Assembly (NCBI RefSeq): GCF_018588885.1
Contig: NZ_JAFFIW010000003.1
Coordinates: 124,001 to 188,000, forward strand
Origin: Mesorhizobium sp. dw_380
GTDB lineage: Bacteria; Pseudomonadota; Alphaproteobacteria; Rhizobiales; Rhizobiaceae
Reading direction: 5' to 3'
Length of the DNA: 64,000 bases
Shown here: positions 19,138 to 28,069 of the stretch, in pieces
Numbering within the stretch: the first letter of the stretch is position 1
Layout of the letters: each line of letters starts with the position of its first letter
Notes under the pieces: model-generated
The model's input: the letters and a program-made list of their open reading frames with translations, nothing else
The model's database searches: none
What the model was told of the DNA's origin: nothing
Translations under genes and position numbers: made by a program

Positions 19138-20199
19138 TCAGGCACCCTTACCGGTGATTGCCGGGCTGAACACCATCAGGCTCAAGATCTCGAACAGCAC
19201 CTGGGCGCCGGCATGGGCCGTGTTGGTGGTGGCGTCATATTGCGGCGCCACCTCGACGACGTCGCCGCCGACGATGTTGAGGCCTTTGAGGCCGCGCAGC
19301 AGCTCGAGCACTTCGCGCGTGGTGAGCCCGCCGACTTCCGGCGTGCCGGTGCCGGGCGCAAAGGCCGGATCGACGCTGTCGATATCGAAGGAGACATAGG
19401 TCGGGCCGTCGCCAACGATCTTGCGCGCCTTCTCGATGATGGCGGGGATGCCGAGACCGGTCACCTCCTCGGCATGGACCACCGTCATCCCGGACTCGTA
19501 GGTGAACTCCCACAGATATTCGGCCGAGCCGCGAATGCCGATCTGGATGGTGCGCGTCGGGTCGAGCACGCCGTCGAGCACCGCGTTGCGGAACGGCCCG
19601 CCGTGGTGGAACTTGGTCATGTCGAATAGGCCGCTGGTGTCGCAATGGGCATCGATGTGGATCAGGCCGACTGGTGCCTTCTTGCCGACGGCCTTCAGGA
19701 TCGGATGGCTGATCGAATGGTCGCCGCCGACCGACAGCGGAATGACGCCGGCATCGACGATCTGGTTGGTGCGGCGCTCGATGTCCTCATGGCTGGCCTC
19801 GAGCCGATAGCGGCTGCGGAACGGCGTGTCGCCGATATCGGCAACCCTGAGTTCATGCGTCGGCGCGCATTCCAGCACGTGATTGTAGGGGCCGATGCGC
19901 TCGATGGCACGCAATGCCCTCGGCCCGAAGCGCGAGCCCGGCCGGTTGGTGACGCCGAGGTCCATCGGCACGCCGATCATCGCCACCTGCAGGTCGCCAA
20001 AATCCGGGTTCTCCGCAGCGATTTCGCGGTAGGGTGCGGCAAGGAAGGTCGGTATGCCGGAATAGGGCGCCAGCCTGGTGCCGCTCTTGGAGAAGATCTT
20101 GTCGGCGACCTTGCGGAATTTTGGGTCGAACATTTCGCCGCCATGGCTCTCGCCATATTTGCGACGCAAGGCGTCGAGCTTGCCACGATCGTAACCCAT
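19138..20199 (-). CDS. speB: Agmatinase-family ureohydrolase
   Basis: Binuclear manganese enzyme of 353 residues that hydrolyses a guanidino compound to urea and an amine. All metal-ligand motifs are present: SVGGDHS near residue 158, HIDAHCDTS near 183 and SFDIDSVDP near 269. Specificity is not settled: around residue 200 it reads KFHHGGPFRNA instead of the HGTPFRRA-like block I associate with many agmatinases, so guanidinobutyrase or another guanidino-acid hydrolase is possible. It is the first gene of an operon with an amino-acid importer, and a LysR regulator is divergent. Confidence 0.8.
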   Translation of the reverse strand: MGYDRGKLDALRRKYGESHGGEMFDPKFRKVADKIFSKSGTRLAPYSGIPTFLAAPYREIAAENPDFGDLQVAMIGVPMDLGVTNRPGSRFGPRALRAIERIGPYNHVLECAPTHELRVADIGDTPFRSRYRLEASHEDIERRTNQIVDAGVIPLSVGGDHSISHPILKAVGKKAPVGLIHIDAHCDTSGLFDMTKFHHGGPFRNAVLDGVLDPTRTIQIGIRGSAEYLWEFTYESGMTVVHAEEVTGLGIPAIIEKARKIVGDGPTYVSFDIDSVDPAFAPGTGTPEVGGLTTREVLELLRGLKGLNIVGGDVVEVAPQYDATTNTAHAGAQVLFEILSLMVFSPAITGKGA

Positions 20200-20377
20200 T
20201 CCGTTCCTCCTGCTGAGCGATGCAACGCGGACGTCGGTGATATCAGGCGAACTGACCGTCGACCGGCCGGTTCGCCGTCACACTGCCGCCTGCAAATTTC
20301 ATGTCTTAATGCGATTGCCTGCCGAAGTGTCCGGCAGCCGCATTGAAAAATCAATTGATATTGTTAGGGTGTTTCCT

Positions 20378-20392
20378 GTGAGAAAATCTCAC
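20378..20392. promoter_or_regulatory. LysR-type operator upstream of the LysR gene
   Basis: Perfect inverted repeat GTGAGA-AAA-TCTCAC. Within it T20379 and A20391 give the T-N11-A spacing expected of a LysR-type binding site. It lies 18 bp upstream of the regulator start and about 180 bp upstream of the divergent ureohydrolase gene. It probably mediates autoregulation and perhaps control of both directions. Confidence 0.65.
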
Positions 20393-20409
20393 AAACTCAG
20401 GAGAGCCAG

Positions 20410-21384
20410 ATGGCCAAACGCCTGCCGCCCCTGAACCCGCTGCGCGCCTTCGAGGCAACGGCGCGCCATGGCTCGCTGACCAAGGCGGCGAGTGAGCTGA
20501 ATGTCACGCATGGTGCCGTCAGCCACCAGATCAAGGCGCTGGAGCAGTCGCTCGGCGTCAAGCTGTTCGAGCGTGTCGGCCAGCGGGTCAAACTGACACC
20601 GCATGGCGCCGAACTCTTGCCGGCGGTATCGACAGCCTTCGACGGCATCGCCGCCGCCACGCAGCGGCTGACGCGGCCGGCGAGCAGCGGCGCGCTTTCG
20701 GTGTCCTGCGTGCCGGCTTTGCTGCTTTTGTGGATGACGCCCAGGCTGGGCAGCTTCACCGCGCAATATCCCGACATCCAGCTGACGCTCATCCCCTCCA
20801 ACGACCCCAGGGATATCCGGGCGCCGCATATCGATGTCTGCGTGCACTATGGCAATGGCAGCTGGACCGACTGCTGGATGCGCAAATGGTCCGGCCTCGA
20901 ACTGTTTCCCGTGGTCAGCCCGACCTTGATCAACAACCGCCCGATCCGCAGCGTCAGGGATCTCGCCGACCACGTATTCCTGCATGGCGATGACGGCCGC
21001 GAATGGCACACCTGGCTGGCGGCCGCCGATGCACTGGACCTCGAGCGCGGCCGCCGCCATCATCTCGGCGACGCGCGCATGGCGACCGAGGCCGCGGTGC
21101 ACGGCCATGGCGTGGCGCTCGGCGATTCGGTGACGGCAAGCGCGCTGCTGGCCAGGGGCATGCTGGTCGCGCCGTTCAGCCTGTCGGTGCCGGCTGTCGA
21201 TGAATTCTACATCGTCTGCCGCAACGAAATGCGCTCGACGCCGATTGTGCAAGTGTTCATCGACTGGCTGTTCGCCGAGAAGGCCGGGGATGACGGCCGC
21301 GCCGGCGCCCCGGTGGCGGGCCGCATCGTCAGCCGCCGCAAGCGTCCAGCGCTCAAGGTCATCGGCGCCAAAGCGGCCTCTTGA
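20410..21384 (+). CDS. LysR-family regulator, GcvA-like
   Basis: Transcription factor of 324 residues. The N-terminal winged helix contains LNPLRAFEATARHGSLTKAA and HGAVSHQIKALEQSLG (residues 9-55), typical of the GcvA/AmpR branch. The C-terminal half is a periplasmic-binding-protein-like co-inducer domain. Divergent placement from the ureohydrolase/amino-acid importer operon makes it the likely regulator of that operon. AGGAG lies a suitable distance before ATG 20410. The last 30 residues are basic and proline-containing, an extension of unclear meaning. Confidence 0.88.
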   Translation: MAKRLPPLNPLRAFEATARHGSLTKAASELNVTHGAVSHQIKALEQSLGVKLFERVGQRVKLTPHGAELLPAVSTAFDGIAAATQRLTRPASSGALSVSCVPALLLLWMTPRLGSFTAQYPDIQLTLIPSNDPRDIRAPHIDVCVHYGNGSWTDCWMRKWSGLELFPVVSPTLINNRPIRSVRDLADHVFLHGDDGREWHTWLAAADALDLERGRRHHLGDARMATEAAVHGHGVALGDSVTASALLARGMLVAPFSLSVPAVDEFYIVCRNEMRSTPIVQVFIDWLFAEKAGDDGRAGAPVAGRIVSRRKRPALKVIGAKAAS

Positions 21385-21471
21385 CCCTGGACTGGAGCGG
21401 GTTCTTTTTGTCAGGCCAGCCGCAAAGCGGGAGGCGCTTTCAAAATTTCAATGCTAAGAGGCATTTGGCCA

Positions 21472-21574
21472 ATGCATGTCGCCCAAAAGTGCGCAGCGGT
21501 TTTGGGAAAACGACATGCATGAAACTTAAGAACTTAAAGCGCGTCGCCTGAATCTGTTCGGGGCAATGCGCTTT
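21472..21574. repeat. Palindromic repeat in the LysR-pncB gap
   Basis: The 220-bp gap contains nested inverted repeats. ATGCATGTCG (21472-21481) pairs with CGACATGCAT (21511-21520), and inside it CCCAAAA (21482-21488) pairs with TTTTGGG (21500-21506). A second stem joins AAAGCGC (21536-21542) to GCGCTTT (21568-21574). The core between the arms resembles the CGAAAA-CCGC-TTTTCGG core of the repeat at 53848, so the two are probably related. Confidence 0.65.
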
Positions 21575-21604
21575 AAGAGCGAGCAGCGAAGGCGACATCG
21601 AGAT

Positions 21605-22909
21605 ATGGCAAAGACCGATATTGCGCGGCGCGTCTACAACCACACCTGGAAGCTCGATCCGATCGTGCGCAGCCTGCTCGACACCGACTTCTACAAGCTT
21701 TTGATGCTGCAGATGATCTGGGGCATGTACCCCAAGGTCGACGCAACCTTCTCGCTGATCAATCGTACAACGTCGGTAAAGCTTGCCGATGAAATCGACG
21801 AGGGCGAACTGCGCGAACAGCTCGACCATGCCCGCACTTTGCGCTTCTCCAAGAAGGAGATGATCTGGCTGGGTGGCAACAATTTCTACGGCCGCAAACA
21901 GATTTTCGAGCCGGAGTTCCTCGCTTGGCTGGAGGGCTTCCGGCTGCCCGATTACGAGCTGTCCAAACGCGACGGCCAGTATGAGCTGACCTTTGTCGGG
22001 CCGTGGATGTACACCACGCTGTGGGAGATTCCGGCGCTCGCCATCATCAACGAATTGCGTTCGCGCGCGGCCATGCGGGCCTTCGGGCCGTTCGCGCTCG
22101 ATGTGCTCTATGCCCGCGCCAAGGCCAAGATGTGGGCCAAGACCGAGCGGCTGAAGGCGCTACCCGGTATCCGCATCTCCGACTTCGGCACGCGCCGGCG
22201 GCATTCCTTCCTGTGGCAGCGCTGGTGCGTCGAAGCATTGAAGGAGGGTGTCGGCGAGGCCTTCACCGGCACCTCCAACGTGCTGCTGGCGATGGACAAC
22301 GACCTCGAAGCGCTCGGCACCAACGCGCACGAACTGCCGATGGTATTCGCGGCCCTTGCCGATTCCGAGAAGGAGCTGAAGCAGTCACCCTACAAGGTGC
22401 TGCAGGACTGGCAGCGCTATTATGGCGGCAACCTGCTGATCGTGCTGCCAGACACCTTCGGCACGGCTGCGTTCCTGCGCGATGCGCCTGAATGGATCGC
22501 CGACTGGACAGGCTTCCGCCCCGACAGCGCGCCGCCGATCGATGGCGGCGAAAAAATTCTGTCCTGGTGGCGCGAGAAGGGCAAGGACCCGAGGCAGAAG
22601 CTGCTGATCTTCTCCGACGGGCTCGAGGTCGAGACCATCGAGGAGACCTACCGCCACTTCAAGGGCAAGGTGCGCATGTCCTTCGGCTGGGGCACCAATC
22701 TCACCAACGATTTCGAGGGTTGCGCGCCAACGGAAACCAACAGGCTCGACGCCATCTCGCTGGTCTGCAAGGTCAGCGAAGCCAATGGCAGGCCGGCGGT
22801 GAAGCTTTCCGACAATCCGGCCAAGGCGACCGGCGATTCCAAGGAGATCGAGCGCTATCTCAGGATTTTCGGGGCGAAGGATCGCGTGGAGCAGCTGGTC
22901 AAGGTGTAA
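21605..22909 (+). CDS. pncB: Nicotinate phosphoribosyltransferase
   Basis: Converts nicotinate plus PRPP to nicotinate mononucleotide in the Preiss-Handler NAD salvage route. The 434-residue protein has [14 protein letters not shown] near residue 26 and [11 protein letters not shown] near 193, which carries the histidine autophosphorylated in PncB, then GTSNVLLA and an FSDGLEVE block near residue 340. The start at 21605 ([10 protein letters not shown]) gives a length that I recall for alphaproteobacterial PncB. Nicotinamidase, which makes its substrate from nicotinamide, is encoded about 8 kb away at 30988. Confidence 0.93.
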   Translation: MAKTDIARRVYNHTWKLDPIVRSLLDTDFYKLLMLQMIWGMYPKVDATFSLINRTTSVKLADEIDEGELREQLDHARTLRFSKKEMIWLGGNNFYGRKQIFEPEFLAWLEGFRLPDYELSKRDGQYELTFVGPWMYTTLWEIPALAIINELRSRAAMRAFGPFALDVLYARAKAKMWAKTERLKALPGIRISDFGTRRRHSFLWQRWCVEALKEGVGEAFTGTSNVLLAMDNDLEALGTNAHELPMVFAALADSEKELKQSPYKVLQDWQRYYGGNLLIVLPDTFGTAAFLRDAPEWIADWTGFRPDSAPPIDGGEKILSWWREKGKDPRQKLLIFSDGLEVETIEETYRHFKGKVRMSFGWGTNLTNDFEGCAPTETNRLDAISLVCKVSEANGRPAVKLSDNPAKATGDSKEIERYLRIFGAKDRVEQLVKV

Positions 22910-22924
22910 GGGGAGACCGGACTC

Positions 22925-24511
22925 ATGGATAGTTCGAGTCCCTTCACGCCCCCCTCTGTCCTGCCGGACATCTCCCCCACAAGGGGGGAGATCATGCTGC
23001 CATCTTCGCCTTCGCCAATCTCCAGCGTTGCAAGGGAAGCCCCGGCGGAGAAGTCGCCAATCTCCCCCCTTGAGGGCGAGATGTCCGGCAGGACAGAGGG
23101 GGGCGCCGTAGAGTGTTGCCGTCTGCCATTGGCGCTATTGCCTGCGGCCCTTCTCCCCACCCCCGCCTTCGCCCATGCCTCCGATCGCGGCCATGTCCTG
23201 CTCCTGCCGACCGGCTACTATCTCGTCGGCGGCGCTTTCGCCGTGGCCGTCAGCTTCCTCGCACTGGCGCTGCTGCCGGCGGATTGGCTTGACCGTTTCT
23301 GGCGACGGCGCCTGCCGCTGTTCGCCTTCAGCGACCGCGCCCGCATCGCCATCAGCCTGATATCCTTTGCCGGCTTTGCAATTCTCATCGTCGCCGGCCT
23401 TTTCGGCAGCCGCGACCCGCTCTCCAACCCGCTGCCACTGGTGGTCTGGACGCTGCTATGGGCCGGCGTCACGCTGCTGCAGGGTGTCTTCGGCGATCTC
23501 TGGTCCTGGCTGAACCCATGGTGCGGGCCGTGGCGCCTCGCTTCGCGCCTGCTCGGAACAAGCGATGAGGGATTCTGGCGCCTTCCCCGATGGCTCGGTT
23601 TCTGGCCTTCCGTCATCCTATTCTTCGCCTTCGCCTGGTTCGAGCTGATCGATCCGGCGCCCGACGATCCGGCACGGCTTGCCCTGGCCGCCGGCGTCTA
23701 CTGGCTGTTCACCTTTGCCGCCATGCTGGCGTTCGGCTATCGCAGTTGGAGCCGCAGCGGCGAATTCCTGACGATCTTCTTCTCGATGGTGGCGCGTTTC
23801 GCGCCGGTCGAGCGCGACGAGAAGGGCCGGCTTGGGCTTTGCTGGCCAGGCGCAAAACTGCTGGCGGCGGAGCCTTTGCCGCCCAGCGGCATCGCCTTCC
23901 TGCTGCTTGCCCTGTCGTCGGTCTCCTTCGACGGCCTGTCGAAAACCTTCTTCTGGCTCGGCCTGTTCGGCATCAATCCGCTCGAATTCCCGGGCCGCAC
24001 CGCCGTGATCGGCAGCGGCACTTTCGGGCTCGTTCTGACGTTCCTGCTGCTGGCAGCGGTGTTCCTCCTCGCCGTCACCCTCGGCCAGCGCCTTGCCGGC
24101 AGCGATCAACCACTCGGCCAGGCGGCGGGCCTGCTGGTCTGGTCGATCGTGCCGATCGCGCTCGCCTACCACGTCGCGCACTACCTGACCGCGCTGCTGG
24201 TCGACGGCCAGTATGCGATGGCCGCCCTGTCCGACCCGTTCGCGCTGGGCTGGAACCTGTTCGGCACCGCCGACATGCAGGTCGAGGCCGGCATCGTCGC
24301 CGGTGCGGAGTCCGCCTGGTGGCTGTGGAATGCCCAGGCCGGCGCCATCATATCAGGCCATGTGCTCGCCGTGCTCGTCGCCCACGGTTTCGCCTGGCGC
24401 CTGCACCCGCAGCCTGCCCGCGCAGCACTCAACCAGTTTCCGCTCACGCTGCTGATGATCGCCTACACCGTCTTCGGCCTCTGGCTGCTCGCCACGCCGA
24501 CAGTTGGGTAG
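22925..24511 (+). CDS. Polytopic membrane protein with repeat-derived N-terminus, function unknown
   Basis: A protein of up to 528 residues with about eleven hydrophobic spans and little charge. A signal-peptide-like segment (CRLPLALLPAALL to FAHA) lies near residues 66-84 and is followed by SDRGHVLLLPTGYYLVGG. Residues 9-59 are encoded entirely by a palindromic repeat. ATG 22925 has a good ribosome site (GGGGAG) after the pncB stop; ATG 23081, inside the right repeat arm, would give a short n-region directly before the signal peptide. Similar rhizobial proteins are sometimes labelled fenitrothion hydrolase; I cannot support a function. Confidence 0.7.
   Translation: MDSSSPFTPPSVLPDISPTRGEIMLPSSPSPISSVAREAPAEKSPISPLEGEMSGRTEGGAVECCRLPLALLPAALLPTPAFAHASDRGHVLLLPTGYYLVGGAFAVAVSFLALALLPADWLDRFWRRRLPLFAFSDRARIAISLISFAGFAILIVAGLFGSRDPLSNPLPLVVWTLLWAGVTLLQGVFGDLWSWLNPWCGPWRLASRLLGTSDEGFWRLPRWLGFWPSVILFFAFAWFELIDPAPDDPARLALAAGVYWLFTFAAMLAFGYRSWSRSGEFLTIFFSMVARFAPVERDEKGRLGLCWPGAKLLAAEPLPPSGIAFLLLALSSVSFDGLSKTFFWLGLFGINPLEFPGRTAVIGSGTFGLVLTFLLLAAVFLLAVTLGQRLAGSDQPLGQAAGLLVWSIVPIALAYHVAHYLTALLVDGQYAMAALSDPFALGWNLFGTADMQVEAGIVAGAESAWWLWNAQAGAIISGHVLAVLVAHGFAWRLHPQPARAALNQFPLTLLMIAYTVFGLWLLATPTVG
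22949..23103. repeat. Palindromic repeat element A with 26-bp perfect arms, inside a gene
   Basis: The arms 22949-22974 and 23078-23103 are exact reverse complements and begin CCCCCCTCTGTCCTGCCGGA. Inner hairpins lie next to each arm (CTCCCCC/GGGGGGAG at 22972-22990 and CTCCCCCCTTGAGGGCGAG at 23062-23080). The element is open in frame with the membrane protein. The first 20 bases of the left arm recur at 26079-26098. Confidence 0.85.
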
Positions 24512-24546
24512 AGCCGTTTGCACTGGAAAATAAACCGGGATTCCCG

Positions 24547-24610
24547 TAGAGCAATTCCAGTAAAAGTGTGAAACGGTTTTCCGTCCGGAATTGACTCAAA
24601 ACAAAGAGTT
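24547..24610. repeat. Interspersed repeat, family B, copy 2
   Basis: Starts TAGAGCAATTCCAG and continues TAAAAGTGTGAAACGG, TTTTCCGTCC, GGAATTG and an A-rich tail, nearly identical to the first part of the copy at 7968. A second TAGAGC lies at 24509 and supplies the stop codon of the upstream membrane-protein gene. The rest of the gap to 24737 probably holds the promoter of the Liv operon; I see no gene in it. Confidence 0.8.
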
Positions 24611-24737
24611 CGAACCAGCATTGCCGTGTCCCGACTTTGGTGATTTAGTTTGTACACATGCAATTTCGACCCTCCGATAAGGGGCGGCCTGCCGCGCTAC
24701 AGCCATTGGTCAAAACTCAAAAAACAGGGGAACTGCC

Positions 24738-26042
24738 GTGACTGACAAGAATGGGTTTTTCGATCTCTCCAAAACCACGCTCTCCCGCCGGACGGCGCTG
24801 AAGGGCCTCGCCGCCGGCGCTGGCCTCGCCGTGGCTCCCGGTTTCGTCCGTTACAGCCAGGCGCAGAGCTCGGCGCCGATCAAGATCGGCTTCCAGTCGC
24901 ACCGCACCGGCATTGGTGCTGCCTATGGCCGCTGGTACGAGAAGACCACCGCTGCGGCGGTCAAGGCGATCAACGCAGCCGGCGGCATCAATGGCCGTCA
25001 GGTCGAGGTGATCATCGAGGATGACGGCACCGATCCCGGCCGTGGTGCGGAAGTGGTCGGCAAGTTCGCCACCCAGCACAAGACCGATATCGTCTTCGGC
25101 ACGCTGTTCTCGCACGTCGTCATCGGCTCGGCGCCCGCTGCCGGCGAAGCCAAGATACCCTATTTCGTCGTCAGCGAAGGCCACCATGTCGCCTCGACCA
25201 AGCTCAACCGCTATGTCTTCCAGCCCGGCATCACCGATGTGAAGAGCCAAATCCAGTCGATGGCGCCGTGGATCGCGGCCAATGCCGGCAAGAAGGTGAC
25301 GCAGATCTTCCCCGATTTTGCTTTCGGCTACGACCATCGCGACTACCTGCCTCCGGCGCTTAAGGCGCAGGGCGCCGAGGTCATCGCGCAGATCGCCATC
25401 CCGCCGACGGAATCGTCGTTCACGAAATATTTTCCGCAGATCCCGGCCGAGACCGAGGTGATCTACCACGTCATGGTCGGTCCGGCGGTGCTCACCTTCG
25501 TCAAGGAACTCGGCGAATTCTACGGCTCCAACCGGCCGCAGCTGTTCGGCTTCATCGATTCGCTGGAAGCCGTCGACATCAACAGCCCCGGCCTGGAATT
25601 CCTCGATGGCAGCCATTTCTGGGAAGGCTCGCCGCGCTATGCGCAGCCTGACGATTCCGCAGCGCAGAAGGCCTATCGCGCCGCCGTCGGCATCGACGAC
25701 AACGGTGCCGCCGTCGGCGACCCCAAGGACGTCTCCACCGCCGCGCACATGTTCGGCTGCTGGGAAACGCTCTATGTCGTCAAGAAGGCGATGGAGGATG
25801 CCGGCTACAAGGGGCCGGAAGACCGCGCCAAGCTGGTCGAGGCGACCGAGGCGCTGACCGCTTTCGCCGAAGGCCCGGAGCATCCGCAGGGGCCGAAAAC
25901 CTTCAACGGCAAGATCCACCAGTGTTTTGGCATCCAGAACATCTCCAAGGTCGAAGGCGGCAAGCTCAAGGTCGTGCACAAGACCAAGATCGAGGACGGG
26001 CTTTACGAGGCCGAAGGGGATTATACGAAGCAGGCGCTGTGA
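24738..26042 (+). CDS. Branched-chain/urea-type ABC transporter substrate-binding protein, Tat signal
   Basis: Periplasmic family 5 binding protein of 434 residues. The N-terminus carries a twin-arginine signal (SRRTALKG, residues 16-23) and a hydrophobic stretch ending near SQAQS at about residue 40. The mature chain begins PIKIGFQSHRTG and contains INAAGGINGRQVEVIIEDDGTDP, characteristic of Liv/urea/amide-binding proteins. Two permeases and two ATPases follow, making a full importer. It need not bind branched-chain amino acids: this family includes binders of amides and aromatic acids. Confidence 0.88.
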   Translation: MTDKNGFFDLSKTTLSRRTALKGLAAGAGLAVAPGFVRYSQAQSSAPIKIGFQSHRTGIGAAYGRWYEKTTAAAVKAINAAGGINGRQVEVIIEDDGTDPGRGAEVVGKFATQHKTDIVFGTLFSHVVIGSAPAAGEAKIPYFVVSEGHHVASTKLNRYVFQPGITDVKSQIQSMAPWIAANAGKKVTQIFPDFAFGYDHRDYLPPALKAQGAEVIAQIAIPPTESSFTKYFPQIPAETEVIYHVMVGPAVLTFVKELGEFYGSNRPQLFGFIDSLEAVDINSPGLEFLDGSHFWEGSPRYAQPDDSAAQKAYRAAVGIDDNGAAVGDPKDVSTAAHMFGCWETLYVVKKAMEDAGYKGPEDRAKLVEATEALTAFAEGPEHPQGPKTFNGKIHQCFGIQNISKVEGGKLKVVHKTKIEDGLYEAEGDYTKQAL

Positions 26043-26078
26043 GGCTTAGCTGAACCAGCAAGCGTGAGCGCCCAGCCG

Positions 26079-26159
26079 CCCCCCTCTGTCCTGCCGGACC
26101 CGGCCCTCCGCTGTCGCTCCGGGCGTTCGTCGTTCGGAAAGCCAAGCAATTGGCTTTCC
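26079..26159. repeat. Repeat A fragment and GNRA-loop hairpin in the binding protein-permease gap
   Basis: Bases 26079-26098 repeat the first 20 bases of element A at 22949 exactly. A separate perfect hairpin follows at 26136-26159: 10-bp arms GGAAAGCCAA and TTGGCTTTCC with a GCAA tetraloop. Both lie in the 186-bp gap between the binding-protein stop and the first permease, a common site for mRNA-stabilising structures. There is no T-run. Confidence 0.7.
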
Positions 26160-26228
26160 GTCCGCTGCGCGGACCACTCCTCACCCCCCTCAAGGGGCGC
26201 GATTGCGCTATCGCTAGGCGTGTAGCCG

Positions 26229-27110
26229 ATGCATTTTGGACCCCATCTCCTCCTCGCCGCTCTCGAAGGCCTCGTCACATCAGCCGTGCTGGCGCTGACG
26301 GCGCTTGGGCTGTCGCTGGTGTTCGGCGTGATGCGCGTGGTCAATGTCGCGCATGGTGAGTTCTTCATGCTTGGCGCTGTGCTCGCCTGGGCGATCACCA
26401 CGGCAATCGGCGGCCATCCGGCGCTCGGTTTCCTGGCGGCGCTGGTGATTGCGCCGCTGATCGTTGGCGCCATCGCGTTGATTGCCGAGCGGCTGGTGCT
26501 GCGCCGGCTCAACTACAATCCGGAAGCCACCATCGTCGCCACCATCGGCATGCTCTACATCATCCAGCAACTGGCGCTGACCTTTTATGGTCCCGAGGCG
26601 CGGCCGGTGGAGCCGCCCTTTAACTACCGTATCCTTCTGCCGTGGTTCGGCTATTCCGGCTACAAGCTGTCGATCATCGCCGCTTCCGCGCTTCTGCTCA
26701 CCGCGACATGGCTGGTGCTGACGCGCACCAGGATCGGCCTCATCATGCGCGCCACGCAGTATGACAGCGAGACGGCGCAGGCCTTCGGCATTGCGGTCGG
26801 CCGCGTCTATGGCGGCGTCTTCGCGCTTGGCGCCATGCTGGCAGCCATTGCCGCGGTGCTGATCGTGCCGATCAGCCAGGCGCATTATCTGATGGGGCAG
26901 GATCCGCTGCTGTTGTCCTTCATCGTCGTCATCATCGGCGGCCTCGGCTCGCTGCGCGGCACGGTCGTCGCCGCCGTGCTGATCGGCCTGTCGGACGGCA
27001 TCATATCGATGTTCTTCTCGCCGACGCTGGCCAAGATCATCGCCACGCTGCTGGTCGCCATGGTGCTGGTGTTCCGCCCGCAAGGGCTGTTCGGGACGGC
27101 CTCGCGATGA
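26229..27110 (+). CDS. livH: Branched-chain-type ABC transporter permease
   Basis: Inner-membrane permease of 293 residues with about eight hydrophobic spans. It contains ALGLSLVFGVMRVVNVAHGE near residue 25, the LivH signature, and the ATPase-docking segment RATQYDSETAQAFGI near residue 175. The C-terminus ends in FRPQGLFGTASR, again typical. The stop overlaps the start of the second permease (ATGA). The gene symbol denotes family membership; the transported compound is unknown. Confidence 0.9.
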   Translation: MHFGPHLLLAALEGLVTSAVLALTALGLSLVFGVMRVVNVAHGEFFMLGAVLAWAITTAIGGHPALGFLAALVIAPLIVGAIALIAERLVLRRLNYNPEATIVATIGMLYIIQQLALTFYGPEARPVEPPFNYRILLPWFGYSGYKLSIIAASALLLTATWLVLTRTRIGLIMRATQYDSETAQAFGIAVGRVYGGVFALGAMLAAIAAVLIVPISQAHYLMGQDPLLLSFIVVIIGGLGSLRGTVVAAVLIGLSDGIISMFFSPTLAKIIATLLVAMVLVFRPQGLFGTASR

Positions 27111-28069
27111 GCGAAGCTTCGCCGGCGAAAGCCTATGCCCTGCATCTCGGCGTCATTGCGCTGCTCTTCGCGCTGAGCTTCCTGCTGCCGGAATACTATC
27201 ACGGCCTGCTCGCCCGTATCATGGTGCTGGCGGTGTTCGCCATGGGCTACAACATGCTGTTCGGCTATGTCGGCCTGCTCAGCCTCGGCCACGCCATGTT
27301 CTTCGGCGCCGGGCTCTATGGCGCCGGCCTTGCCGTCATCCAGCTCGGCTGGAACGTGCCGGCGGCATTCGCCGTGGGCCTCGGCTGTGGTGCCGTTCTG
27401 GCCCTGATCATTGGCCTGTTGGCACTGCGCACCACGGGCGTTGCCTTCATGATCGTCACCATGATGTTCGCGCAGGTGTTTTATCTCCTCATCCTCTACT
27501 TCGCCGTGTGGACCGGCGGCGATCAAGGCCAGGTCGTGCCGCAGCCGGCGCGCGTCCTCAATTTCGGTGCGACCTCGCTCGACCTCACCAATCCGACCGT
27601 GCGCTACATGAGTGCGCTGGCGCTGTTCTCGCTCGTGCTGCTCGTCACGCTGGCCACCGTCCGCTCCCGCTATGGCCGCGTTCTCGTTGCCATCCGCGAG
27701 AACGAGGAGCGCACGAAGATGCTGGGCTACGACACTTTCTCCAACAAGCTCATAGCCGTCGTCGTCTCCGGCGCGATCTGTGCAGCGTCAGGTGCCGCCT
27801 ACGCGCTGCTGTTCGGCTATGTCGGATCGAGTTTCGCCTCGGTGCAATATTCGATCCTGCCGCTGCTATGGGTATTGCTCGGCGGCGCCGCCACGACGCT
27901 CGGACCGCTGATCGGCACGCTGTTCATGTATTATGTCATCGACGTCACCAGCGGCTACACCTCCGCCTATCTGCTGATCGTCGGTGTGGCACTGATCCTT
28001 CTGGTACTGTTCTTCCCAAAGGGTATTCTCGGTACCATCCGCCAGCGCTGGCTCGGGTGGCTGCCATGA
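27107..28069 (+). CDS. livM: Branched-chain-type ABC transporter permease
   Basis: Second permease, 320 residues. The conserved MGYNMLFGYVGLLSLGHAMFFG lies near residues 46-67 and AIRENEERTKMLGYDTFSNK, the docking loop, near residue 197. The end FPKGILGTIRQRW matches LivM family members. It starts by ATGA overlap with the first permease and overlaps the ATPase gene in the same way, so the operon is translationally chained. Confidence 0.9.
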   Translation: MSEASPAKAYALHLGVIALLFALSFLLPEYYHGLLARIMVLAVFAMGYNMLFGYVGLLSLGHAMFFGAGLYGAGLAVIQLGWNVPAAFAVGLGCGAVLALIIGLLALRTTGVAFMIVTMMFAQVFYLLILYFAVWTGGDQGQVVPQPARVLNFGATSLDLTNPTVRYMSALALFSLVLLVTLATVRSRYGRVLVAIRENEERTKMLGYDTFSNKLIAVVVSGAICAASGAAYALLFGYVGSSFASVQYSILPLLWVLLGGAATTLGPLIGTLFMYYVIDVTSGYTSAYLLIVGVALILLVLFFPKGILGTIRQRWLGWLP

